Made by a program: the position numbers and the translations under genes. The notes under the pieces were generated by a model, which searched no databases, was not told where the DNA came from, and saw only the letters and a list, made by a program, of their open reading frames with translations. Of a stretch of DNA of 64,000 nt, positions 22,506 through 33,660 are shown piece by piece (positions within the stretch are counted from its first letter, which is position 1; every line of letters begins with the position of its first letter). Source of the DNA: Meconema thalassinum (lineage: Eukaryota; Arthropoda; Insecta; Orthoptera; Tettigoniidae); the NCBI GenBank assembly GCA_946902985.2, contig OX336389.2, positions 984,372,482 to 984,436,481 of the forward strand, read 5' to 3'.

Positions 22506-22539
<34 letters not shown>

Positions 22540-22596
22540 GAGAAAGGAAGGGTAGGTAGGAAGGGAAGAAGGAAGGAAAGGAAGGAAGGAAGGAAG
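21720..22596. repeat. GGAA/GAAA purine tract with a higher-order repeat
   Basis: About 880 bp of almost pure purine on the plus strand, mixing GGAA and GAAA units with G-runs near 21810, 22040 and 22490. A longer motif (GGAGAAAGGAACAGAGGAAT) recurs near 21866, 22133 and, in variant form, 22341. The tract therefore grew partly by duplication of 200-280-bp segments. Open frames here reflect only the lack of T. Confidence 0.95.
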
Positions 22597-22790
22597 GCAG
22601 TAGTTTTACGTGACCGTTATAATCTCGGGATCATCAGCCATGGGACCTCCATTTTTACGTGGAATTCGTACCACAGGGTGTGATATTCCACTTCGAAAAT
22701 CTCACATGCATTGACCGGGAATCGAACCAGGTCCACCTTGGTGTGAGGCAAGCATCTTGACCGTTGCATCATCACGCACCCTCTTGCAAG
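22597..22790 (-). mobile_element. SINE family F (tRNA-headed, short)
   Basis: On the minus strand a tRNA-like head (GGTGCGTGATGATGCAACGG) with B-box GGTTCGATTCCCGG is followed by TGAGATTTTCGAAGTGGAAT and a body ending GGTCACGTAAAACTACTGCC. Its end abuts the purine tract. I see no copy elsewhere in the window. Confidence 0.7.
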
Positions 22791-22804
22791 GAAAGGGTGT
22801 AGAG

Positions 22805-24002
22805 CAGTGGCTCCCAACCTGGGCGCGATCGCCCCCAAGTGGGCGATTTGGGTTATCAGGGGGGCAATAAATAAGTGGGGGGCGATTTGAGGGCGATGAG
22901 TATTCATAGGGGGGGAAATTAAAATAGTACTGTACAGTAGAAGTTGCCGGGTAGTACACGGAAAAACTGTGACAGGAGCACCTCCCTCCCGTTTGCTTGT
23001 CCATCATTCATCGCCAAGTTTGATATTCACAACGTAAATATTGGCCGTAAGCGCTGATTCAGTTTCTGACCCTTAAAAAGTGTTCAGTGTCAGATAACGA
23101 GACTACTGAACTCCCAGAAGATAAAATCCTAATTTTTACTGATCACCTTGACCAGTTAAAAACTGACATGGAATCAAGATTTGAAGATTTGACCAAGTTA
23201 CAAATTCCGGTTTGGATTCTAGATCCATTCTCGTTTGAAGCTGTGGATAAGCTTGATATCTCTTTGTAGACGGGAGTTTCTAGATCAGAAGTATGAATGT
23301 GAACCGAAAATCATTTTCAAGCAGAGCGGTTATGAATTAGCCTGGGTGAAGCTCATGGACACTTATCCACAACTGTGGGGTAAACTGAACCACTTCTCAT
23401 ATAGTTCCCGTCAACATATTTAGTTGAAAAAGGATTTAGTTCTGTTGTCCAGCTCCTCAAAAAACAAAGAAATAAGTTGGACATTTGCCTCAAAGGAGAC
23501 TTGCGCCTGAACTTGACGAACATAAAGCCGGATATTCAAGCTTTAACTCAAATCCACCAAGCTCAAGACAGCCATTAAAAATATAAAATAAAACAATAAC
23601 AAGGTTTTCAAACTTTCATCTATTTTATTTTTCTTCAAATTTTAACTGTCAATTTTCTTAATTTTTCCAGATTCCAATTTAAAAATGAAAACATGTACTC
23701 CTGTATTTTTAAATGTACGTCAATGATATTATTTAATTAATTCACGTCATTGTTCTTAAAAAAAATCTGTAAAAAATGTACATTACATTTTTTTCCTATG
23801 TTATTTAAGAGTGACCGGATAAAACTGCTTCGGTTGTTTTTATATACGGTAATAAAATTGTTCAAAATAATAATAAAACTGCTTTATTATTTACACTTTA
23901 CTTCAAATTAAAGTTACGCATACAATTAAAAAGGAAAGGGGTCAATAGGTGTTGTCAACCTCCAGAAAGGGGAGATGGGCTACAAAATGTTGGGAACCAC
24001 TG
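22805..24002 (+). mobile_element. hAT element, internally deleted
   Basis: The left end is CAGTGGCTCCCAACCTGGG and the right end on the other strand is CAGTGGTTCCCAACATTTTG, the classic hAT terminal form. A perfect 8-bp TSD, GTGTAGAG, lies at 22797-22804 and 24003-24010. The interior encodes only part of a transposase. Confidence 0.92.
23080..23578 (+). pseudogene. hAT transposase C-terminal remnant
   Basis: Frames around 23087-23423 give QFLDQKYECEPKII-like and LMDTYPQLWGKLNHFSYSS blocks. The continuation to about 23578 carries an LRLNLTNIKPDIQALTQIHQ-like end in shifted frames. This matches the dimerisation-region end of ZBED/Buster-type hAT transposases. The zinc finger and most of the catalytic region are missing, and stops interrupt the rest. 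Confidence 0.65.
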
Positions 24003-24010
24003 GTGTAGAG

Positions 24011-24429
24011 GATAGACCATTCAACTCCTTTGTTTCTGAGACATGACACTCCTGAATTATTATAAAATAAGAAACGTTGTTACAGTGGCTGGCATGCCGG
24101 ATCATCTCCTTTTAGGGTCAACTATGCTCCCGTCTCAAGTTACGTGATAAGTTGGGAATTCACAAAGATGAAAATCTTGTTGTATAATAGGGAGCAGAGA
24201 CTCTGGTGAGTTATCTCATTCCTTGCAGAGGTGGTCTGCTAAGTTTGGAACCGCATGGGTTCCGTAATCGATCAAAATTCATATTCTCTGCCATTTCGAG
24301 ACATATAAATGAGCTCGGGTAACTATGCGACAATAAGAACAAGTAGTTCCGCGAAGACCTAAATAGCCTATTTTCACATATCCTACTTATGTTAATTGCC
24401 TCTATCAACAAACAAATTTTCAGTTTGAT
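24011..24429. other. No feature seen
   Basis: I recognise no gene or repeat family. Confidence 0.45.
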
Positions 24430-25190
24430 TGCTGTAATATATTCGTAGATATTGAGAACCGTCTAAATATCTTGGATGGTCGCCATGTTGGATTTTTATA
24501 TATCAAGTCCCATAGGTGAACTTTGAGTTACTAGCCTTTATCAACATACACAATTTCAGTTTGATTGCTATCATAGATTAGTAGATATTGAGAACCGTGT
24601 AAATATTTCAGGTGCCCACCATGTTGGATTTTTTAAATATATAGGTCATAGAGTTATATACTTTCAGATGGCAATTATTGAGTAGGTTCATTATTCAAAC
24701 GTTGACTTCAATCGCATGATTAGGTCACAAGAAATAAGAACTTAATTTTAAAATTTCGCACAGCCGCCATCTTGAGGTTATGTAAACAATTTAACTAAAT
24801 TACATGTCACTGCATGTCACTGTACCATGTTTCACTGCGCTCCGATGGTTAAATCATGAGAAAAGTCTATTCAAATGTTTCAACTTTGCTTGGCCGCCAT
24901 GTTCGTATTGTACCGAAGAGGTTTATGAATGTCACATAGGTGTACTTTTAGTAGTGCTCTTTTATCTCCGTACAAAATTTCAGGGTGATATAGAATTCCG
25001 GTGAAATACTTCGCAGAGCCGTCATGTTGGATTGGTGCGACGTAATAAAATTTGAAGGGCACGGTAGGGGTTGGACGGAGTAGCACTTTATCCTTGCCGA
25101 GTTTCATTGGAATCGCTCCAACCGTTTAGATTTTATTAGGGACACACCCACACACACACCTACACACACACGGGCAAAGGGTGATCTCAA
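24430..25190 (-). repeat. ATGGCGGC repeat, reverse copy with (CA)n end
   Basis: Five GCCGCCATGTT-type motifs (ending near 24489, 24625, 24773, 24903 and 25028) are spaced 125-148 bp apart. The right end has TTTCATTGGAATCGCTCCAA and a (CA)n tract near 25148-25170. It is the reverse complement of 43856-44960 with moderate divergence. Confidence 0.8.
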
Positions 25191-25214
25191 AAGCCTATTT
25201 TTTTTTCATAAATG

Positions 25215-25450
25215 AAAACCCCAGAGTTCTCAGGTTCGATTGCCGATTCTGCCAAAAAATTTGTGGTATGTTACGGCACGGGATCTCCCAGTCTCGTGAT
25301 GCTAAATGGGAATCTGCCGGATGCTGTGACAAGAGGAGGAGTGGAAAGGATCTGGCCAGCCTACCGCACATAAACTCCGGCTCAGGACGCTTTGTTAGTG
25401 ATTTCTTGTCACAGCAGGAGTATAATCCGGTCACCTACGTCCCTTATGGA
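25215..25450 (+). mobile_element. SINE family K, tRNA-like head on the 5S-SINE body
   Basis: A B-box-like GGTTCGATTGCCG near 25230 is followed by about 80 bp of its own sequence. Then comes GAGGAGGAGTGGAAAGGATC, CCTACCGCACATAAACTCCG, the same body found behind the 5S head at 2162-2368. Boundaries are approximate. Confidence 0.6.
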
Positions 25451-26053
25451 TATGGCGCTCCTTTTCTGTTAGAATGTTGGTTGTCCAATGGGGAAATAAC
25501 AGTCTAATAATGATAATAATAATAATAATAACTAACTTTTGTTACCCGTCCTTGACGGGTTCGTAGAGTAAGAGGGGGGGGGGGGGGAGGGAGGGAGGGG
25601 GGTGTAGAGTAAGAGGGACACTTCTAGTTCATACCTCTCCCCAGTCAAGTCTGTCTTATGACAGAATTGAATTCTTATATTATAATACATTAATGTATTA
25701 TAATTAAAATATATTATGTGATATTCTAGGTTTCTTCCTCTCGTTAATAGCTTTCACATTCATATTTTATTCTTAGCTTTCAATCCAGGTTTTAAGGCTT
25801 ATTTCCTTTTTACATGAACAAGTTTATGTTAGTAACACACTACGTGCTATAATTATCCGATATATATTTTAAGAGTTCATCTATACATAGAAGAATCCTC
25901 ACTCACTCATCACTAATACTCCATATTCTGCTAGAGACAAACAGCCGAAGTTTGGTATCATTGGGTATCAAAGTGTAGGCCTACTTACGAAAAATGGGGG
26001 GAAAAAATAACCTCAAAAATTGTATGTGGTCTGGGGGACAAATATTACTTTTC
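25451..26053. other. Unassigned, with short repeats
   Basis: A (TAA)n tract lies at 25507-25532. A G-run with GGGAGGGAGGGGGG at about 25574-25602 could form a G-quadruplex. No gene is visible. Confidence 0.5.
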
Positions 26054-26112
26054 TGTTGTTGTTTGAGTCTTCAGTCTTTTGACTGGTTTGATGCAGCAAT
26101 CCATGCCTTACT
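26054..26112 (-). mobile_element. RTE-like LINE 3' end fragment
   Basis: The block GAGTCTTCAGTCTTTTGACTGGTTTGATGCAG (26067-26097) is the same as the 3' end of the LINE at 51060-52262, and the fragment lies in the same orientation. It is preceded by TTGTTGTT. Confidence 0.75.
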
Positions 26113-26939
26113 TTTCTAGCTACATAAATATGTTGTAAATCAATAGTCTTTTCAGGAACAAAATATTAAGTTTGATTTTGCCATGAAGTTTTAACAAACA
26201 TGGGGTCAAAATAAACGAATCCGGAAATATGCAAGGAACAAAAACTATCTATCTTGCTAATCGACCCACTTCCTAACAGCTGTAAGCCTGTAATTTGGTG
26301 TTGAAAAACGGCAGAGGTAAAAATAGGACGTCGTGCTTGCGTCTTTGTAACAAATCGCTACCAACTTACTAAGTTTTGAGCTATCTTGATACAGTAATTA
26401 TTTTGGTAGTTATGCTTTCAAACGTAATACATTACGAATATATGTATATGATTGTTCTTGAATATTAAAAGCCAAAAACCGTTCGAAGAACGAGTACATC
26501 TGCTAGCACTAAGCATCTTTATTGCTGTTAGCCACGTGCGCTGCATCACGTCCAAATCCGACTATTCTTTTCGGGAACTTAACTTTCTTTAGTCAATGAG
26601 TGTAGAACCACACATTCGAAGAGGTAACGACGGTCTTGACAGAATAATGTATCAAGGGAGGTGGCAAAAATAAAAAAAAACTGCAATTGATAAGCCTACT
26701 CCATGGCAGACTAAGTTCTCTTTTGAACTTGTCGTGGTTGTCCAGGAAGATTTTAATATGTTAATGTCACTGAGTATTGAATCATTTTTGAAATACATAA
26801 TTCAATATGGTGGGTCGAAATCACGGAAGTCTTTGAAACTATGCGGATGACAAAATGTATAGAAATCTGATACCGTAATCAAAGAAAAATAGTATCAATC
26901 GTGAAGAAATTAGATATTGGTGACGACCAAGAACAAGTA
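26113..26939. other. No feature seen
   Basis: I recognise no gene or repeat family. Confidence 0.45.
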
Positions 26940-27807
26940 CAGTTAAAAACTAGATTAACCGTCATCGTCGGGACCGAGGTCGTGACGGTTGAGCGGATAG
27001 ACGGATAACAGAAACCCTGTATTATCCCTCCAAAAACGTGATCTCAATCAATTATAGTATAGACAGATATCACTCTCACAGTAATGTAATATATTTTGGA
27101 GCGAAAAGAAATTAAACACGATTTTAATAGCAAATAAATCTATTTGTTACATGATAAAAACATCCGTAGAGTAGCTGCAAATGTGGCAAAATAAAGTACA
27201 GTACAGTAATATAAACTTACAGGTGAAATAGTTCATGAAGCTTGAAAATAGTCAGTCATTTTCTTTTGCCTCTCTGATGCTCAAGCTTTCACCGCGGCAA
27301 TATTTCGTATTTTTCGGAGCAGCCGTGTCTGCGTTGCATTGGCCTCTTCTTGACTTTCAAACCATTCTATACATTTGGACAGCATTGTTTCAGCCTCTGA
27401 GTGGCTAATAGTTGTATTTTTCGTCATGGTTTGAACACTCGTCTTCATCAGCCTCTTCTTCTTCTTCGGTGGCACTTAACGCTGGCAACAATTTCGTCAT
27501 CACTCAAAATTTGAGACCCCCCGTCCACTCTGTCACACTCTAACCATTCTGATACTTCTTCTCACGTCAAATGTGTACTGACTAGTAAATTATTGCACAA
27601 ATTGACCATTTCTTCAACTGTCACACTCTCAGGTTCCTCAGATTCTTCACCTCCACCTTCACCCACTAAAATAGAGTAAGTAAACAAAGCGAAAGCGTCA
27701 CTGCACCTTAAAGCACTTTGTTATTGCAGTATTTTTATGCTATTTCAGCAATGACGGTTAACAGAAACTGACGGTTTAAAGAGTGGCGGTTAAACGAAGT
27801 TTTACTG
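26940..27807 (-). mobile_element. pogo/Tigger-like DNA transposon, deleted copy
   Basis: The left end is CAGTTAAAAACTAGATTAACC. The right end on the other strand is CAGTAAAACTTCGTTTAACC. TA dinucleotides flank at 26938-26939 and 27808-27809. The 868-bp interior encodes only a transposase tail on the minus strand, so most of the element has been lost. Confidence 0.8.
27281..27680 (-). pseudogene. pogo/Tigger transposase C-terminal fragment
   Basis: The end reads SHSEAETMLSKCIEWFESQE then ANATQTRLLRKIRNIAAVKA, the usual C-terminus of Tigger/jerky-type transposases. Upstream, 27480-27680 gives an acidic stretch with EEMVNLCNN and SDDEIVASV, interrupted by stops or shifts. No HTH or DDE domain remains. 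Confidence 0.75.
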
Positions 27808-28266
27808 TAAGTGCATGAATTCGGTTATTTGGACTGTATTTCTCCCACGGTGTTAGTATAGTGAGCAAAGCTGTAAGTTATTGTGCTGAGTGAGTGTGTA
27901 GTTTCCATTGTTTCATGTATCCCAACCCTCTGCTCTGCGTGAGAACTCGCTGTACCTCACCGTAGCTTAGCAAACATCATGAACGTGGTGTTACGCGTAC
28001 AAGTTTCTCAATTAAAGCCTTTTACTAACACGTCAAGTGTTAATGTCATGGCCATTGGGGTGTAGCCTATGAGTTAAATTGTAATGTCTGATATCAACAG
28101 TATTTTCATACGTTTTGTAAGTAGATGCTCCATATGAGGTTTTCTTAATTCTGTTTTCGAGAATACAGAGCCAATTTACATGGAATCTCTTTTGATGTAA
28201 CATTACCAACTTCCAGCTCAACCTTTCTGGCGACACGTTTCTTGAGGCATTAAAACTGAAGCATTT
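27808..28266. other. No feature seen
   Basis: An open frame at 28033-28293 (minus) has no recognisable product and overlaps the SINE head. Confidence 0.45.
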
Positions 28267-28672
28267 CCCGCCTCTTTGCCTAGTGACTAGCACTCTTGGC
28301 TATCACGTGAAGGCCAAGGTTCGATTCCCGGCTCTGCCAAGTAATTTAATTCTGGTTTGTGGGATGCAATGGGGTACACTCAGCCTTGTGAGGCAAAACT
28401 GAGAAGAGGTGGGTTCAATTCCTACCTCAGCCATCCTGGAAGAGTTTTCCGTGGTTTTCCAATTCTACTCGGTTGAATGCCGGGTTGTTACTTAAATTAG
28501 GCCACGGCCGCCTCCTTTACAATCCTCATCTGAATGACAAACACACAAACACTAATACAGCCATCACAATAACACATGTTATCATACATCTTCCACTTAT
28601 GGACACCCCAGTACACAAGGATACATGGTCACGATGTCGCATAGCCCCTCAATGAATCAACAACAACAAAAT
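28267..28672 (+). mobile_element. SINE family C, full-length dimeric copy
   Basis: The first tRNA-like unit has A-box-like TAGTGACTAGC and B-box GGTTCGATTCCC. The linker ATTTAATTCTGG leads to the second unit with GGTGGGTTCAATTCCTACC. The central motif (TTTTCCGTGGTTTTCC), GAATGCCGGG and GGCCACGGCC follow, then a tail ending (CAACAA)n. Confidence 0.9.
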
Positions 28673-29004
28673 TGAATCTTACTGAAAATACCTCTGCAGA
28701 CATGGAAACATGAATTACTTGGCGGATAATATCCGTCTGTTTTATGTAATGATATTGTATCGTACAACTTTTAGGCAAAACGAGCAGTGAGGTAGCATTC
28801 TGTGGTCACTTTGCAGGGAAGGTATCACCGCGATTGTTCAGTAATGACAGTTTGAATACAGTATCCATTAGCGGTAATATTACTATGGGCAATACAAGAT
28901 AACTCCTCCTTCCACAAGACCTAAGTTTAGGAACAATCGTAAACTAAATGACTGAGTCTCCAAAGAATCAAGTTCTCATAGCGTGAGAACGAATTACACG
29001 ATTT
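28673..29004. other. No feature seen
   Basis: I recognise no gene or repeat family. Confidence 0.45.
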
Positions 29005-29400
29005 TCGTTGGGCCACTTACTGTGGTCTCGGGGTTCGTATGGACCCAGAGATTCTGGGTTCGATTCCAAGCTCAGCGAAGAAATGTATTCTGATCTGAGT
29101 GTTGGGACGGGCTACACGGAACCTCATGAGGCAAAACTGAAAAGAGACGGGTTCGATTCCCACCTCAGCTCTCCTAGAAGTGACTTTCCGTGGTTTCCCA
29201 CTTCTTATCGAGGCAAATGCTGGAATAGTTCCCGACTTAAGGCCACGGCCACCTACTTCAAAATCCTAGTCACAATTACAGATACAAACACCCCTACAGC
29301 CATCACAATGACACAGGTTATCAGACAGATTCCACGCACACATGTGTCTAAATGACCACGATGACGCAATGCCCGTAAATGGATCATCCTGAACAACACA
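29005..29400 (+). mobile_element. SINE family C, near full-length
   Basis: It has the same order as 28267-28672. B-boxes are GGTTCGATTCC and GGTTCGATTCCCACC, and the central motif reads TTTCCGTGGTTTCCCACTTC. GGCCACGGCC and GACACAGGTTATCAGACA follow, then an AACAACAC end. The first head is diverged. Confidence 0.85.
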
Positions 29401-29804
29401 ATTTTCGTTGGTTTCGATGTCCCCATTCACATAGAAGTATCCTTTACAGAAAGCTTGCAGGAAAGTGACTGCTTATTATTACGGCATCTTAATAAGATAA
29501 GATGTTGGGAATACCCGTGCATATTGTCATGATAGTGAACTGAATCTTGAGCTCTGTTAGGAACTGGAGGTAAGTGGTTGTACGCTGTTTCAATAGCATT
29601 GTTACACGATCAGTTCTCACAGTTTCGTAGTGCTGAGAACGGCCAGATGTATAAAAAGCCGATGTCCGAAAGCTACACCATTTTAACTTACGAGGCACCT
29701 TATACTCAGGCCCTGCCGCTAAACTATTAAAGATGTTCAATCACCGTCAGACAGTATTGGCAAACAAATCTCTTATACTTTATGTTATTTCACTAAGGAT
29801 TGCT
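29401..29804. other. No feature seen
   Basis: I recognise no gene or repeat family. Confidence 0.45.
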
Positions 29805-30096
29805 GACTATTACCTTACCTTACCCATCGGCACTACAGCTCTTGTTGAACCCGGGCCTTCTCAATCACACCAGTCCACGCTTTACGGTCCAAGGCGAGCC
29901 GTCTCCACTCACGAACTCTTAGTTGGCGTAGATCATCCTCTACTTCGTCCAGCCATCTTTTACGTGGCCGACCCTGCCGTCTCCTTCCTTCCGGATGTCG
30001 ATGAAATATCTGGCTAGCCGCACGTTTCTCCTCCATTCTTTCTAGGTGTCCTGCCCATCGTAGTCTTCCTCTTTTTACTTCCACTATTAGGAACAT
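29805..30096 (-). pseudogene. LINE ORF2 C-terminal fragment
   Basis: An 87-codon minus-strand frame reads KRGRLRWAGHLERMEEKRAA, then EGRRRQGRPRKRWLDEVEDD and RRLALDRKAWTGVIEKA. This is the conserved extreme C-terminus of RTE-like and related non-LTR polyproteins. Beyond the stop, a (GGTAA)n-like tail lies on the minus strand near 29812-29826. The reverse transcriptase is absent, so this is a 5'-truncated insertion. Confidence 0.75.
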
Positions 30097-30239
30097 TTAT
30101 TATTATTTATTTTATATGCTTCCTCGATTTACACGGCTGCTAATATACAAAGCTTAACAAATATCATAATAAGGTGAAAGAAGAAAAAATAGAAGGCCTC
30201 AAAATACTAAGCTATGAAATGTATCTCATACATACATTA

Positions 30240-30505
30240 CACCAGGTGAATCAGCCGTCCCTTTTAATATTGTTTTATGCAGCCCACCTAACGTTCTTAT
30301 CGGGAAGGTAGATATTTTTACGCTAGTCTCGATGGGACTAGAGACAAGAGGGTAAAGTAACAGTGTTCAGTATCTTTTGCGAGATATGCTTGCAGTGCAT
30401 TAGTACCATACGGGATGTAAGCAGAGAAATATCGACCTTCCTGACAACACACGTTAGTTGGGCTGCATAAAACAATATAATAAGTGGCAGCTGATTCACC
30501 TGGTA
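30240..30505. mobile_element. MITE-like foldback element with about 85-bp inverted ends
   Basis: The left arm starts ACCAGGTGAATCAGC and continues with ATTGTTTTATGCAGCCCA and GGAAGGTAGATATTT. The right arm on the other strand repeats these blocks in order with modest divergence. TA flanks at 30238-30239 and 30506-30507 suggest a Tc1/mariner-type non-autonomous element. No coding capacity is seen. Confidence 0.75.
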
Positions 30506-31027
30506 TACAAAAAATAAACTGAAGACTAGTCAACCACAACTAAAATAAATAATTAATATAGCTGTTTAACATTAAAAAGCACATAATTCACTAATAAGTG
30601 ATTCCTAAAAACACCCAAAACACTAATAGATCCTTTAAGGGTTGTTATTGCTATGGTGTTCATGGTGATATTGGAGATCCGAAATTTTCCACATGTTGTA
30701 GCAAAAGGAGGAAGTATTGTTCTCCGGGCCCCCAATTGTAACCCAATAACTTCTATATCTTGAAGGTGGCGTGTCTCGTTGCAGAAAAGGACTGTAGGCT
30801 CGTAAATTTCATTCTTTCCATTAACTACTTAACGGAATAACATAAATGAGCATTCAATAGAAGAGTCAAGACTCAGGGCGTTCTGCAAAACTATTTATTC
30901 AACATTTAATGACGCCAAGTATTCATAAAACTGATATAAGTAATGGAAGTTAACGAGGTTGCACTTCCATCCGCCAAGCGGTACCCAGCGCACCAGTCAC
31001 AGAGTTGAGCAACATATTCGCAAAATG
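30506..31027. other. No feature seen
   Basis: I recognise no gene or repeat family. Confidence 0.45.
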
Positions 31028-31250
31028 TATTTTCGATACAAAATTCAAAATACAGTAACTGACTCCTTGAAAATAACATATTGTATTTTAAAATTAAATA
31101 CAAAATATTGAATATTTCCAGTAAATTATGCTTGCAAAATCTTAATGGAATGGAAATATTCTTCGCTGATCCGATTTATTTTCAAGTTCAATTTTGTATT
31201 TTGAATGATTCAGTTATTGTATTTTGAATTTTGTATCGAAAATTCATTTT
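31028..31250. repeat. AT-rich foldback repeat
   Basis: TTTTCGATACAAAATTCAAA and the following ATACAGTAACTGA near 31030 are matched in inverse by TATTTTGAATTTTGTATCGA near 31225. Arms are about 50 bp and the interior is repetitive in TTTGTATTT. This is a candidate foldback or MITE. No TSD was identified. Confidence 0.6.
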
Positions 31251-31739
31251 ATGAGTATTTTTCCCAACCTTGGCTATCTACTTATTCCAGCAAACTGCTC
31301 ATAAAAAACTAAGAATATATAATCTTAGTAGCAGCATAGCTATTACAGACAGACTCCTTACGTCAGACACATTATATACCGTACATAAAGCTTAGGCCTA
31401 TAGACACAAAAAGTTAACGTTACATGGATTTTATTATACCGTGTAATGGTGGTGTAGCCGCTAGTGTGCTTGACATTTGATGAGCTAATCAATTTTAGGC
31501 AGATTTTTTTACAACATATTTTTGTTTCTTTTTCATGCTTGGTTTTTAATTACATACCATTTAATAATAATGTACACATTACTGTACGCGTTTTTCACAT
31601 TAGGGATCATTTGTGTTCCAAATGCTTGGTGCACTACAGGGGAGTGTTGTTTCAGTTAGGGACTTGGACATCGGTATCTAGTCCCATATAAGTTCCACTT
31701 TCGTACGCCTACTGCACTTCAGCTATCAAGTGGCCTTAT
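31251..31739. other. No feature seen
   Basis: I recognise no gene or repeat family. Confidence 0.45.
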
Positions 31740-33660
31740 TCATAATTTCCAAAGCTGGTTTGCAAGCAGATTCCATGCAGATGAACATTGAACCTATCAG
31801 TACGCGTAGAGTCATGTTAGCAACACTGTTGATATATATACACTTACATAAAAATGCATGGCAACACTGCTATGAAAGTGTTGCTCAAAATTAATTGAAA
31901 ATATTATAATCTATATATGTGCCCATTTTAGAATAAATCAATTTGTTAATATGGAAGTTACATGCAGTTAAACTATAAACCTATCAGCATGCGAAGAATC
32001 TTGTGGGAAGCACTGCCATGTATGGAATACTCAAAATTAATATGAAATATTATAGTCTGCACGTGTGCAAAGTTTAAAGATATAGGCCTGCATATTATCT
32101 GATAGGTATATTGAGACTAGATTTCAACATTTGAGAGATTGAACTGGTCATATATTCAGAGTTGCCAGGGCTGCCAACTGTTGTTAAATGCTCTCTCAAA
32201 TGTTGAACCCTGGTCTCAATATATATCAGAAAAAATGCAGGCCTTTATTTTCAAACTTTGCACACGTATAGAGCATAATAATTTTATATTTATTTTGAGT
32301 ATTCCATACATGACAGTGATTCCAAAATGATTCTTCGCGTGCTGAAAGGCTTATAGTTTAACTTCATGTAACTTCCATATTATCAAATGGATTTCTTCCA
32401 AAATTGGCACACACATAGATTATGATATTTTCAATTAATTTTGAGCAACCCATACATGGCAGTGTAGCCAACACGATTTTATGCATGATGATAGATTCAA
32501 TGTTTAATTGCAAGTAACGCCCATACTATCTACTGAATTTAAACCAAATGTTGTATGTGCATAATATACTTTATGAGATGGAACTAGGCATATATTTAGT
32601 GTCGCCAGGGCTGACAACGGTTGATAGATGAACTCTCTAATTTTGAACCCTAGTCTTAGTACATCACAAAATATACAGGTCAATAGTTCTAACAAAGCAT
32701 TGCACACACATATTGAAAATTATATTTCAGATTAATTTTGAGTACCCATACATAACAAAACAATGGTGCCAACATGATTCTGTGCGTGCTGATGATCTCA
32801 ATGTTTAACTTTATGTAACGAATGGGCTTCATCCAAATATTGTATGTGCAATGTATGCTTTAGGACATACAATTGGGCGTATTATAAGAATCGCCAGATT
32901 TACGAAGTACTGTAAGCTTAGTCTATGCATTAATGATGTCAAGATGTTGAACCGTAGAGTCAATAACTCGGAATGTAGGCCTATAGGAAAAACTTCAAAC
33001 TTAGCACAGTGTATGACCAAGATGTTTTAGACATATTTAGAGTAAAACGTCAAAGTTGGTGCTACCAGCAAATTTCATGCATGTGTATAGTGTTCAAAGT
33101 TCAGCTGCATGCAACTGCTATACTAAATTATGAATTTATACATACATTTCCAGGTGCAATGTATGCCTTTGCAGACATAATTAAACATATTCACAATGTT
33201 CACAGGACTACCAACTGTCTAGTAACATTCTGAGAACATTTGAGCCCTAGACTCAATATCGTAGAATCTGTTCATATAAACAGTTTGAAACTCAATACCT
33301 ATGTCTTAATATTGTAGATGGATTTTGAGCAACACACATATATACAGTATAGCCTATACCATATATAAGTCAATGTTATCAAAACAATTCTTCGTACCGT
33401 ACGTTTGTAAGTTCCATGTTTAACTGAATATATCTTCCGTAATATTCCATGGATTTCTACCAAATTTTTAAACTACTATATCTGATATCTCTCACTGGGA
33501 ATTTGAGCCGTATAATCATATATATCAAGAGTTCATGCAATGAAACTATTTCGCAAACTCTGCACTGCTCTAGTAGGCCACAATATTTTTGATATTTTGA
33601 GCAAATTTAATAATGTCAGTGCTACCTGCATAATTCCGTAGATGAAGTTAAGAATCTAAA
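31740..33660. repeat. Degenerate repeat array, ~145-bp period, with a palindromic start
   Basis: 31770-32140 is an inverted copy of about 32187-32545, with a spacer of roughly 50 bp. Matching blocks include ATATGGAAGTTACATG, CATGTATGGAATACTCAAAA and TTCAACATTTGAGAGA. Further right, TTTTGAGTA/TTTTGAGCA blocks recur near 32292, 32440, 32737, 33025, 33320 and 33596. Spacings are about 148 or twice 138-148. The sequence erodes towards the right. No open frame exceeds 90 codons. Confidence 0.75.

Noticed and set aside
21701..22559. Several open frames on both strands (Lys/Glu/Arg/Gly-rich or Ser/Pro/Phe/Leu-rich)
   Set aside because: They are artefacts of a GGAA/GAAA polypurine tract, which lacks stop codons.
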